A DNA stretch of 8,155 nucleotides, taken from contig JAHELO010000057.1 in the NCBI GenBank assembly GCA_024644145.1, positions 1-8,155 of the forward strand. Reading direction: 5' to 3'. This stretch comes from Christiangramia sp. Its GTDB lineage: Bacteria; Bacteroidota; Bacteroidia; Flavobacteriales; Flavobacteriaceae. Of the stretch, positions 1-5,745 are shown piece by piece. Below the pieces are notes generated by a model, which ran no database searches, was not told the DNA's origin, and saw only the letters and a list, made by a program, of their open reading frames with translations. How positions within the stretch are numbered: the first letter of the stretch is position 1; the number at the start of each line of letters is the position of its first letter. A program made the translations under genes and the position numbers.

Positions 1-21
1 ATAACCACTATTCCAAACGAC

Positions 22-1050
22 TTAATTCCGGAACCTGCCATAATAATCTTTGATCACGTGCTCTGCGGGTTTGTTTTGAGGTGTGAACCGGTCGTTATCC
101 ATTCCGCCGGCTGATTTTTGCTGGTGCCATTTCCATAGAAAACCACCATGAAACCATTTCTCTTTCCAGAACTCCTCATAAATAACTTCCAGTGCTCTGG
201 CTTGTATTTGCTGATTGATGACTGAATTTCCCCTTTCTGAGTTCCAGGGTTCTTTTAATGCATAATCCCTGCTGCGGTATCCATATTCGGTAAAAAGAAC
301 TGGTTTGTTAAAACTTGAAGAGAGCTCTTCAAGCATATGCTTGTGCCTTAGCCAGCCCGCTTTTATTTGATCTTTACCAGGCGATGCCTGCCCATTAAGA
401 GGGAAATAGGCGTCTATGCCTATATAATCCAGCTCTTTCCAGATCTCAGTCTTATTTGCCTTGTCCCAATTTTCAGCATATACGAGTTTGCCCCTGTATT
501 TTCTTTTTACCTCTTGTATGAGTGACTGCCAGAATTGTGGTCTTTGAAACACAAATTCGTAGAGTTCAGTCCCTATACAAAAGATCTCCAGGTCGTATTT
601 TTCTGCAACTTCAGCATACAGTAAAATGTACTTTCTATATGATCTTTCGAAATCTTCCCAATCCTGCTCAGAAGAAAAATTGAGGTCCCCTGTAAATTGC
701 CCGTTTCTTATCCAGATATGGGGTTTTAGCATGATATTCAGGTTCCTTTGCTTCAGCAGGAAAATGGCCTGTTCTACACCCTCAACGCGTTCCCCGAACC
801 ATTGCCTTTCAATATTGAAGATTAATTGGGGGTTACCGCTGTCTTTCATAAAAGCATAGGGCATAAGGGCAACAGAATTGGCATTTACGTCCAGAAGCCT
901 ATCAATATGCTCCGGTTGGAGACTGTCCCTGGAAGCTACCAGGCTGATCCCATTATATTTTCTGGAAGGAAACTCTGCCTGGCACGACCACAAAATTAGA
1001 GCAGTACCAGCAAGGAGAGTTAAAATAAAAAACCTGAGAATTCTTGCCAT
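22..1050 (-). CDS. GH113-type beta-mannanase-like lipoprotein
   Basis: Probable secreted glycoside hydrolase anchored in the membrane by lipid. Residues 1-22 form a signal peptide (basic start, long hydrophobic core) ending at Cys23 in the sequence LILWSC, an acceptable though not perfect lipobox, since Trp sits at -2. The rest (about 30-342) reads as a TIM-barrel glycosidase of family GH113. It begins with the strand NGISLVAS, has PHIWIRNGQ at 110-118, and IGTELYEF at 159-166, where Glu162 would be the acid/base. It then has DYIGIDAYFPL at 208-218, LFTEYGYRS at 252-260 with Glu255 as the likely nucleophile, and FLWKWH at 304-309. Characterised GH113 enzymes are endo-beta-1,4-mannanases, so mannan or glucomannan is the best substrate guess; specificity cannot be read from sequence. 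The length suits a single-domain enzyme, with no carbohydrate-binding module. The ATG is the only start that keeps the signal peptide. The gene is divergent from the redox operon. The fold and family call is firm, the substrate is not. Confidence 0.85.
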   Translation of the reverse strand: MARILRFFILTLLAGTALILWSCQAEFPSRKYNGISLVASRDSLQPEHIDRLLDVNANSVALMPYAFMKDSGNPQLIFNIERQWFGERVEGVEQAIFLLKQRNLNIMLKPHIWIRNGQFTGDLNFSSEQDWEDFERSYRKYILLYAEVAEKYDLEIFCIGTELYEFVFQRPQFWQSLIQEVKRKYRGKLVYAENWDKANKTEIWKELDYIGIDAYFPLNGQASPGKDQIKAGWLRHKHMLEELSSSFNKPVLFTEYGYRSRDYALKEPWNSERGNSVINQQIQARALEVIYEEFWKEKWFHGGFLWKWHQQKSAGGMDNDRFTPQNKPAEHVIKDYYGRFRN

Positions 1051-1059
1051 GGTGTTGAG

Positions 1060-1087
1060 GTATATAATCCCTGATATACTTGGGATT
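1060..1087. promoter_or_regulatory. Two interleaved inverted repeats, possible operator or leader structure
   Basis: GTATAT (1060-1065) pairs with ATATAC (1074-1079) across 8 bases. AATCCC (1066-1071) pairs with GGGATT (1082-1087) across 10 bases. The arms interleave, so both hairpins cannot form at once in one RNA, and the connecting loops look too short for a standard pseudoknot. The block begins 9 bases upstream of the GH113 start codon (in that gene's leader, if transcribed from further upstream). Its right end touches the -33-like element of the opposite promoter, which would suit an operator. Six-base arms in AT-rich DNA can arise by chance. Confidence 0.25.
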
Positions 1088-1116
1088 CTGACTATTTTCA
1101 GCGTACTTTACTTTTG
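1087..1116 (+). promoter_or_regulatory. Candidate Bacteroidota-type promoter for the redox operon
   Basis: TACTTTTG at 1109-1116 matches the Bacteroidota -7 consensus TAnnTTTG at every fixed position. A -33-like TCTG lies at 1087-1090 (one mismatch to TTTG) with an 18-base spacer, within the range reported for Flavobacterium promoters. The predicted transcript would begin near 1122 and leave a leader of about 28 A/T-rich bases before the ATG at 1150. No Shine-Dalgarno sequence is visible, which is normal for this phylum. The -7 match is good and the -33 match is weak. Confidence 0.55.
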
Positions 1117-1117
1117 T

Positions 1118-1128
1118 GCCCGCCGGGC
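1118..1128. promoter_or_regulatory. GC-rich palindrome at the predicted transcription start
   Basis: GCCCG-C-CGGGC is a perfect 5-base inverted repeat around one central base. It is markedly GC-rich in an otherwise AT-rich intergenic region and begins 2 bases after the predicted -7 box, so it would cover the transcription start. It could be a repressor operator or a small 5' hairpin. It is short, and no known regulator site is recognised. Confidence 0.25.
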
Positions 1129-1149
1129 TGCTCCAATTTATAAATTTTA

Positions 1150-2439
1150 ATGAAGCATATTGTTATAATCGGAAACGGAATTTCGGGGATCACTGCTGCA
1201 AGGCATATTAGAAAACGTGCCGGCCATAAGATTACGGTGATCTCCGGAGAATCAGATTATTTCTTTTCCCGTACAGCCTTGATGTATGTTTATATGGGTC
1301 ATATGAAGTGGGATCATCTTAAACCATATGAGGACTGGTTCTGGGAGAAGAATAATATTAACCTGGTGAATGCATGGGTTAACGAGATAGATTTTAAACA
1401 AAAAAAATTGAATTTTTCCTTAGGCCAGTCCGGGATGTTTTACGATGAACTTGTGATCGCTACCGGCTCTGTTTATAATAAATTTGGATGGGAGGGTCAG
1501 GATCTTAAAGGTGTTCAGGGCTTAGTTTCTAAACAGGATCTCATTGAACTTGAAAAAAATACTGCGTACACAAAAAAAGCGGTGATCGTAGGAGGTGGAT
1601 TAATTGGTGTTGAGCTGGCAGAAATGCTCCGGACAAGGAATATCGAGGTCACTTTCCTGGTGAGGGAACAGGCTTTCTGGAATAATGTACTGCCCCTGCC
1701 CGAGGCCAGGATGATTACAGAACATATTAGGTCACATGGGGTAGATCTTAGAATAAATACTCAGCTTGATAAGATATTGCCAGATGAGCATGGAAGGGTT
1801 AAAGCTATTATAACCAAAGACGGAGAAAAAATAGACTGTGAGTTGGTAGGTCTGTGTGCCGGCGTGCGCCCTAACATAGATTTCTTAAAAGATTCTGAGC
1901 TTGAAACAGATTATGGAGTGCTGGTAAATGAATTCTTTGAGACCAATGTCCCAAATGTATATGCAATTGGTGATTGTGCACAGCAAAGAAAAGCGATTGG
2001 TTTAAGGAAGCCGGTAGAAGCTGTGTGGTATACCGGGAGAATCATGGGCGAGACCCTGGCAGAAACTTTAACCGGGAATCGTACAGCATATCAACCTGGG
2101 AACTGGTTTAATTCAGCTAAATTTTTTGATATAGAATATCAAACCTATGGCTGGGTGTGGGCAAATCCCAGGCCCGGTGAGCAGCATTTTTACTGGCAGC
2201 ACAAAACTGAACTTAAGGCAATCACTATTTCTTACGATACGGAATCCATGAAATTTCTGGGAATCAATACTTTTGGGATCAGGATGAGACAGGAAGTCTT
2301 TGATCTATGGTTAAATGAAGAACGAAAGATAGATTATGTTTTAGAAAATTTAAGACACGCCAATTTTGATCCGGAATTTTACGATACCCATGAAGCAGAG
2401 ATCTTTAATACTTTTAAAAGTAATCTACAGGAAGCATAA
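1150..2439 (+). CDS. FAD-dependent NAD(P)H oxidoreductase (pyridine nucleotide-disulfide oxidoreductase fold)
   Basis: A two-dinucleotide-domain flavoenzyme of 429 residues. The N-terminal Rossmann fold carries GNGISG at 8-13 and Glu34 at the end of the second strand, the usual contact to the FAD ribose. ATGS at 104-107 closes the first FAD half. The inserted NAD(P) domain has VGGGLIGVE at 147-155, and the second FAD motif is VYAIGDC at 270-276. No CxxC redox disulfide is present, so it is not a thioredoxin or glutathione reductase. It resembles the AIF, rubredoxin-reductase or NDH-2-like branch that passes electrons from NAD(P)H to another carrier. The C-terminal part (about 315-429) is rich in aromatic residues and looks like a family-specific domain. 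No signal peptide or membrane segment is visible, so it is cytoplasmic. Its stop lies 2 bases before the Fe-S membrane protein, so the two are almost certainly cotranscribed and probably partners. The direction of electron flow is not determined. The ATG is immediately followed by the FAD-binding strand, which fixes the start. Confidence 0.88.
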   Translation: MKHIVIIGNGISGITAARHIRKRAGHKITVISGESDYFFSRTALMYVYMGHMKWDHLKPYEDWFWEKNNINLVNAWVNEIDFKQKKLNFSLGQSGMFYDELVIATGSVYNKFGWEGQDLKGVQGLVSKQDLIELEKNTAYTKKAVIVGGGLIGVELAEMLRTRNIEVTFLVREQAFWNNVLPLPEARMITEHIRSHGVDLRINTQLDKILPDEHGRVKAIITKDGEKIDCELVGLCAGVRPNIDFLKDSELETDYGVLVNEFFETNVPNVYAIGDCAQQRKAIGLRKPVEAVWYTGRIMGETLAETLTGNRTAYQPGNWFNSAKFFDIEYQTYGWVWANPRPGEQHFYWQHKTELKAITISYDTESMKFLGINTFGIRMRQEVFDLWLNEERKIDYVLENLRHANFDPEFYDTHEAEIFNTFKSNLQEA

Positions 2440-2441
2440 AA

Positions 2442-4031
2442 ATGAGCAGAATAGAGCATAATATGGCATTAACCGGGGAGGCGCCTAGATCCCTGAATTT
2501 ACAGCAAAAATTAGCCAGTTTACTGGGAATGGCTGGCCTGGTTATTCTTTTGCTGGCTTCCCTAAATTTGAGCTTTCCCAATAAGGTTCTATGGCTTAGC
2601 ATTTCTCTACTTTCCATTATTGCAGGAATTGTATGGTTTGCCGCAGCCTCATATACTGGTAAGCACCCGGGGATTAAAAATGATGGTGTCTGGTTCAAAT
2701 CCATGACCAACCGTGGTTATCTTGCCTGGCTAGCCGGCATTGGCCTTACGTCCTTTTATATCATTCTTTACTTCTTTCCGGAATATCTTGGGTTGCGGCA
2801 GGAGGGAGAAAATACTGGGCTGGTAGCCCTATTTGACCCTTTGAGTAATTTTTTGAGTGGTAACCCGGCTAGCCAATGGTTCGTCTACGGCACTCTTTAT
2901 ACCATTGCGATCACAGCGTTTGGTGTAAAATTCATGTGGAAATATCGTCACAATCGTTACGAAAAACTGAGAACGATCTCGGTCATGTTCTTCCAAACGG
3001 CTTTTGCATTTCTCATTCCAGAACTCATGGCACGTTTAAATGGGGAAGGCTTTCAATTACCGTATTACGACCTTAAAAATATCTGGCCTCTCAATTATTA
3101 TAATTTTGAGCAATACCGGGTAGATGAATTTATTTCGGCAGGGAACATTGGTCTGGCTTTATTGCTATTTGGAGTCGCATCTATCTTTATAATTACTCCA
3201 ATTCTCACCTATAAGTATGGCAAACGCTGGTATTGCAGCTGGGTATGCGGGTGTGGAGGATTAGCTGAAACGGCCGGAGATCCATATAGACATCTTTCAG
3301 ATAAAAGTCTTTTTGCCTGGAAGGTGGAAAGATGGGTGGTGCATAGTGTATTGGTATTTGTTGTGGTAATGACAACGGCGGTAATTTATTCGTACCTGGG
3401 AGATGATCCCTCAAAATACTGGCTCACCCGGAATAGCTTTCTAATAGGTGTAGGGGTATTTCTAACACTATTATTCGCAGGTATCTGGTATTTTAAAAGA
3501 GAAGAACTGGAAAAAGATGCCCGGTATGGTGCTATTGGTTACCTGGCGATCATCCTGTCCCTGATAGGTTTTCATTACCTAAGCGGGAGCGATCTATTTC
3601 TTTTTAATGCTGAAAACCTGAGACAATCTTATGGTTTTCTAATTGGGGCGATCTTCAGCGGAGTGATAGGTACTGGCTTTTACCCGATTTTCGGAAATCG
3701 CGTCTGGTGTCGTTTTGGTTGTCCCATGGCAGCAATCTTAGGACTGCAGCAAAGATTATTTTCAAAGTTCAGAATAACAACAAATGGCGGGCAGTGTATT
3801 AGCTGCGGAAACTGTTCCACTTACTGCGAAATGGGAATAGATGTGCGAGCCTATGCCCAAAAAGGTGAAAATATTGTTCGAGCCAGCTGTGTAGGGTGTG
3901 GAATCTGCTCTGCAGTATGCCCCAGAGGAGTACTGAAGCTGGAAAATGGACCCAGCCAAGGACGCGTGAAGTCTCAGGAATCTGTAACGAGTGATAATGC
4001 TAACCTGTTGGACTATCTAAGGAAAAATTAG
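2442..4031 (+). CDS. Polytopic membrane protein with double [4Fe-4S] ferredoxin domain (NapH/NosR/CcoG-like)
   Basis: An integral membrane electron-transfer protein of 529 residues. About ten hydrophobic segments are visible, near residues 25-45, 48-71, 94-113, 146-166, 179-196, 232-256, 298-318, 331-351, 362-381 and 398-418. Cysteines lie at 265, 269 and 271 (CSWVCGCGG) after segment six and at 423 and 427 (CRFGCP) after segment ten. These occupy the places of the paired CxxxCP motifs of NapH/NosR-type proteins, but the first pair lacks the proline and has an extra Cys. The C-terminal tail holds two full ferredoxin motifs, Cys452/455/458/462 and Cys483/486/489/493, the last followed by Pro, able to bind two [4Fe-4S] clusters. 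By the positive-inside rule they should face the cytoplasm. There is no N-terminal FMN-binding domain as in NosR. It probably exchanges electrons with the flavoenzyme encoded just upstream; the terminal partner is unknown. The last 20 residues are polar. Its stop overlaps the stop of the convergent lipoprotein gene by 4 bases. Confidence 0.85.
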   Translation: MSRIEHNMALTGEAPRSLNLQQKLASLLGMAGLVILLLASLNLSFPNKVLWLSISLLSIIAGIVWFAAASYTGKHPGIKNDGVWFKSMTNRGYLAWLAGIGLTSFYIILYFFPEYLGLRQEGENTGLVALFDPLSNFLSGNPASQWFVYGTLYTIAITAFGVKFMWKYRHNRYEKLRTISVMFFQTAFAFLIPELMARLNGEGFQLPYYDLKNIWPLNYYNFEQYRVDEFISAGNIGLALLLFGVASIFIITPILTYKYGKRWYCSWVCGCGGLAETAGDPYRHLSDKSLFAWKVERWVVHSVLVFVVVMTTAVIYSYLGDDPSKYWLTRNSFLIGVGVFLTLLFAGIWYFKREELEKDARYGAIGYLAIILSLIGFHYLSGSDLFLFNAENLRQSYGFLIGAIFSGVIGTGFYPIFGNRVWCRFGCPMAAILGLQQRLFSKFRITTNGGQCISCGNCSTYCEMGIDVRAYAQKGENIVRASCVGCGICSAVCPRGVLKLENGPSQGRVKSQESVTSDNANLLDYLRKN

Positions 4032-4040
4032 TCTTTTTTT
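4011..4040 (+). terminator. Weak candidate intrinsic terminator for the redox operon
   Basis: GACTA (4011-4015) can pair with TAGTC (4029-4033) over a 13-base loop, with one possible G-T pair added at 4010/4034, followed directly by seven T residues (4034-4040). The structure sits across the stop codon and runs into the 3' end of the opposite gene, as it must because the two genes leave no spacer. The stem is short and AT-rich, so efficiency would be low. Confidence 0.3.
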
Positions 4041-4993
4041 ACAAATACCGGAGCTTGCTGATATTTATAAGTAGTATCAGTTAAGATACGTGCTTCCTTT
4101 GTTTCCCAATTAATGAGCTGTATATGATAGTTTTCCTGTTCAAGGTCTGAAACCCCTATGGCCAGCCACTTGCCATTCTCACTCCAGTCGTGCCAGCCCT
4201 GGTGCAGGCTGTCATTTTTAAATAGTTTCCATTCTCGCGATCCGTCAGGTGCTATGGCATACAATGAGTACTTTCCATTTCTGAAGGATTGAAAGGAAAT
4301 GAAATTTTCAGAAGGATGCCACCTGGGTGGCCCGGCATGATAGGAGTACCAGTGTGCTGTAGTATCTGCTGCTGGGTAGGTACTTAATTTTTGTAAGTTG
4401 TTTCCATCAGCCTCCATTATATATAATTCATCCCGATAACCCGAATCCTTTTTAAAAGGTTTCGTAGCACCCCTAAATACGATTCTTTTCCCGTCCGGGG
4501 AGAACGTTGGGTCATTGAAATAGGCCAGGTCAGGTGTAATCCTGGATTTGATTTCTCCAAGGCTGTCTATTATATAAAAAGCTGTGTCTACACTGCGGTG
4601 AGGCCTAACAATAAGTTCACTGCCATTCTTCCGGGAATCCATCCAGCTGTCGGCCAGGCGCATATTAAAGAACTTTTTAGGTTCTCTACCTTTTAGATCG
4701 GTTTTATACAGGAAATAGTGGCGGTAAGCAGTATCCTGGTCAGATATAAAATAAACATCTCTGCCACTGGCATCATAGATCCATTCCACCCCTCTAAGGT
4801 TAGTGAGATTAGCTGGATTAGATCCGTCAATATTCATTGTGAATACTTCGTAATCGTCATTCTCTTCATCATACAGCACATTGTAGGCTATAGAATACTG
4901 ATCTTCTTTTTTCTCTGAAGCTTTTGGATTATTCTTGCTTTCTTTGCAGGAAATTAGGATTAAGGCGATCAATGCCAGCCTGATGATTTTCAT
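4028..4993 (-). CDS. PD40/TolB-like beta-propeller lipoprotein
   Basis: A 321-residue exported lipoprotein. Residues 1-15 are a short hydrophobic signal and LISC ends at Cys16, a good lipobox, followed by a polar, lysine-rich linker (17-32). The remainder consists of WD40-like (PD40) blades. Recognisable blade cores are YDASGRDVYFIS (73-84), FSPDGKRIVFRG (164-175), WHPSENFISFQS (225-236) and WSENGKWLAIGV (270-281), each preceded by strands such as YIMEADGNNLQKL (191-203) and YAIAPDGSREWKL (245-257). This repeat type occurs in TolB and in many Bacteroidota periplasmic proteins, where it usually mediates binding, not catalysis. It lacks the separate N-terminal domain of true TolB and is shorter, so it should not be called TolB. 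Ligand and partners cannot be read from sequence. It is convergent with the Fe-S gene (4-base overlap of stop codons) and divergent, by 41 bases, from the glycosyltransferase operon, so a role with either neighbour is only a guess. Confidence 0.82.
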   Translation of the reverse strand: MKIIRLALIALILISCKESKNNPKASEKKEDQYSIAYNVLYDEENDDYEVFTMNIDGSNPANLTNLRGVEWIYDASGRDVYFISDQDTAYRHYFLYKTDLKGREPKKFFNMRLADSWMDSRKNGSELIVRPHRSVDTAFYIIDSLGEIKSRITPDLAYFNDPTFSPDGKRIVFRGATKPFKKDSGYRDELYIMEADGNNLQKLSTYPAADTTAHWYSYHAGPPRWHPSENFISFQSFRNGKYSLYAIAPDGSREWKLFKNDSLHQGWHDWSENGKWLAIGVSDLEQENYHIQLINWETKEARILTDTTYKYQQAPVFVKKD

Positions 4994-5034
4994 AAAATTC
5001 GATTTTATCTAATTTACTTAAAAAGTTAATAGGC

Positions 5035-5745
5035 TTGACAGATAGTGATGGTAAAAAATTGATTATCAAGGTGATAATACCTGCCTTTAATGAGGAAGAT
5101 TCTATAGCTCATGTTGTCGAACATATTCCAGATTTGGCAGATGAGGTAATTGTGGTAAGCAATAATTCTACAGATGCTACTATAAAGAATGCAAAAGCGG
5201 CAGGGGCAACAGTGCTTTCAGAGACCAGGAAAGGTTACGGTTATGCCTGTTTAAAAGGAATGGATTATATTTCTCGCCAAAGTACCACTACAGATATTGT
5301 GGTGTTTCTGGACGGGGATTATTCAGATTTTCCTGAAGAAATGGATGAAATTCTTCAGCCTATTATTAAAAACGATAAGGATTTTGTGGTAGGTGCACGG
5401 ATTAAGAAATGGCGGGAGCCGGGTTCAATGACCACTCCACAGATCTTTGGGAATTGGCTGGCCACAAGTTTGATGAAATTGTTCTTTAATTCTGAATTTA
5501 CAGATCTTGGCCCTTTCAGGGCTATAAAATATGAGAAATTACTGCAGTTAAAAATGCAGGATAAAACTTATGGCTGGACGGTTGAAATGCAGTTGAAAGC
5601 TTTACGACAAAATTTAAGTTACGCTGAGGTGCCCGTGCATTACAGGAACAGGATTGGCGTTTCTAAAGTATCCGGAACCATAAAAGGAGCTCTTTTTGCT
5701 GGTATCAAAATTCTGGGATGGATTTTTAAATATAGTTTTAAATGA
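5035..5745 (+). CDS. Family 2 glycosyltransferase, DPM1 (polyprenyl-phosphate hexose synthase)-like
   Basis: A 236-residue GT-A fold enzyme. Motifs in order are VIIPAFNEE (13-21), VVSNNSTDAT (40-49), RKGYGYACLKG (65-75), the metal-binding FLDGDYSDFP (91-100, DGD at 93-95), VGARI (119-123), TDLGPFRAIK (156-165), YGWTVEMQLKA (179-189) and PVHYRNRIGVSKVSGT (200-215). This pattern matches the DPM1/DPG-synthase group, which transfers mannose or glucose from a nucleotide sugar to polyprenyl phosphate at the cytoplasmic membrane face. The C-terminus is hydrophobic but there is no clear membrane anchor. Ser42 sits where many GT2 enzymes have a nucleotide-contacting Asp. No ATG exists in frame before the conserved core: an in-frame stop lies at 4993-4995, and the candidate starts are TTG at 5035 or TTG at 5059. 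The latter would begin MIIKVIIPAFNE, a typical GT2 start, so the true N-terminus may be 8 residues shorter. It overlaps the next gene by 4 bases (ATGA), indicating cotranscription. The sugar is not known. Confidence 0.85.
   Translation: MTDSDGKKLIIKVIIPAFNEEDSIAHVVEHIPDLADEVIVVSNNSTDATIKNAKAAGATVLSETRKGYGYACLKGMDYISRQSTTTDIVVFLDGDYSDFPEEMDEILQPIIKNDKDFVVGARIKKWREPGSMTTPQIFGNWLATSLMKLFFNSEFTDLGPFRAIKYEKLLQLKMQDKTYGWTVEMQLKALRQNLSYAEVPVHYRNRIGVSKVSGTIKGALFAGIKILGWIFKYSFK

Noticed and set aside
626..859. Open frame on the plus strand inside the glycosidase gene
   Set aside because: It lies fully antisense to a well-supported GH113 gene, its translation has no recognisable domain, and its composition reflects the opposite strand.
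1135..1146. Perfect 12-base palindrome AATTTATAAATT before the oxidoreductase ATG
   Set aside because: It consists only of A and T in an A/T-rich leader, where such palindromes are common. It more likely reflects the unstructured A/T-rich ribosome landing zone.
1150..2439. Thioredoxin reductase or dihydrolipoamide dehydrogenase for the flavoenzyme
   Set aside because: No CxxC or CxxxxC redox disulfide is present at the positions those enzymes require, so only the general fold is shared.
2414..2710. Minus-strand open frame over the start of the Fe-S membrane gene
   Set aside because: Antisense to the flavoenzyme end and the first membrane helices of the Fe-S protein. It is an artefact of the hydrophobic coding strand.
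3205..3959. Minus-strand open frames at 3205-3414 and 3762-3959
   Set aside because: Both are antisense to the cysteine-motif regions of the Fe-S protein, with no family resemblance and no start context.
4028..4993. TolB of the Tol-Pal system
   Set aside because: The protein has a lipobox, lacks the N-terminal TolB domain, is too short, and has no tol or pal genes next to it.
5035..5040. TTGACA, identical to a sigma70 -35 box
   Set aside because: Bacteroidota primary sigma factors use a different consensus, and the hexamer coincides with the probable TTG start codon of the GT2 gene.
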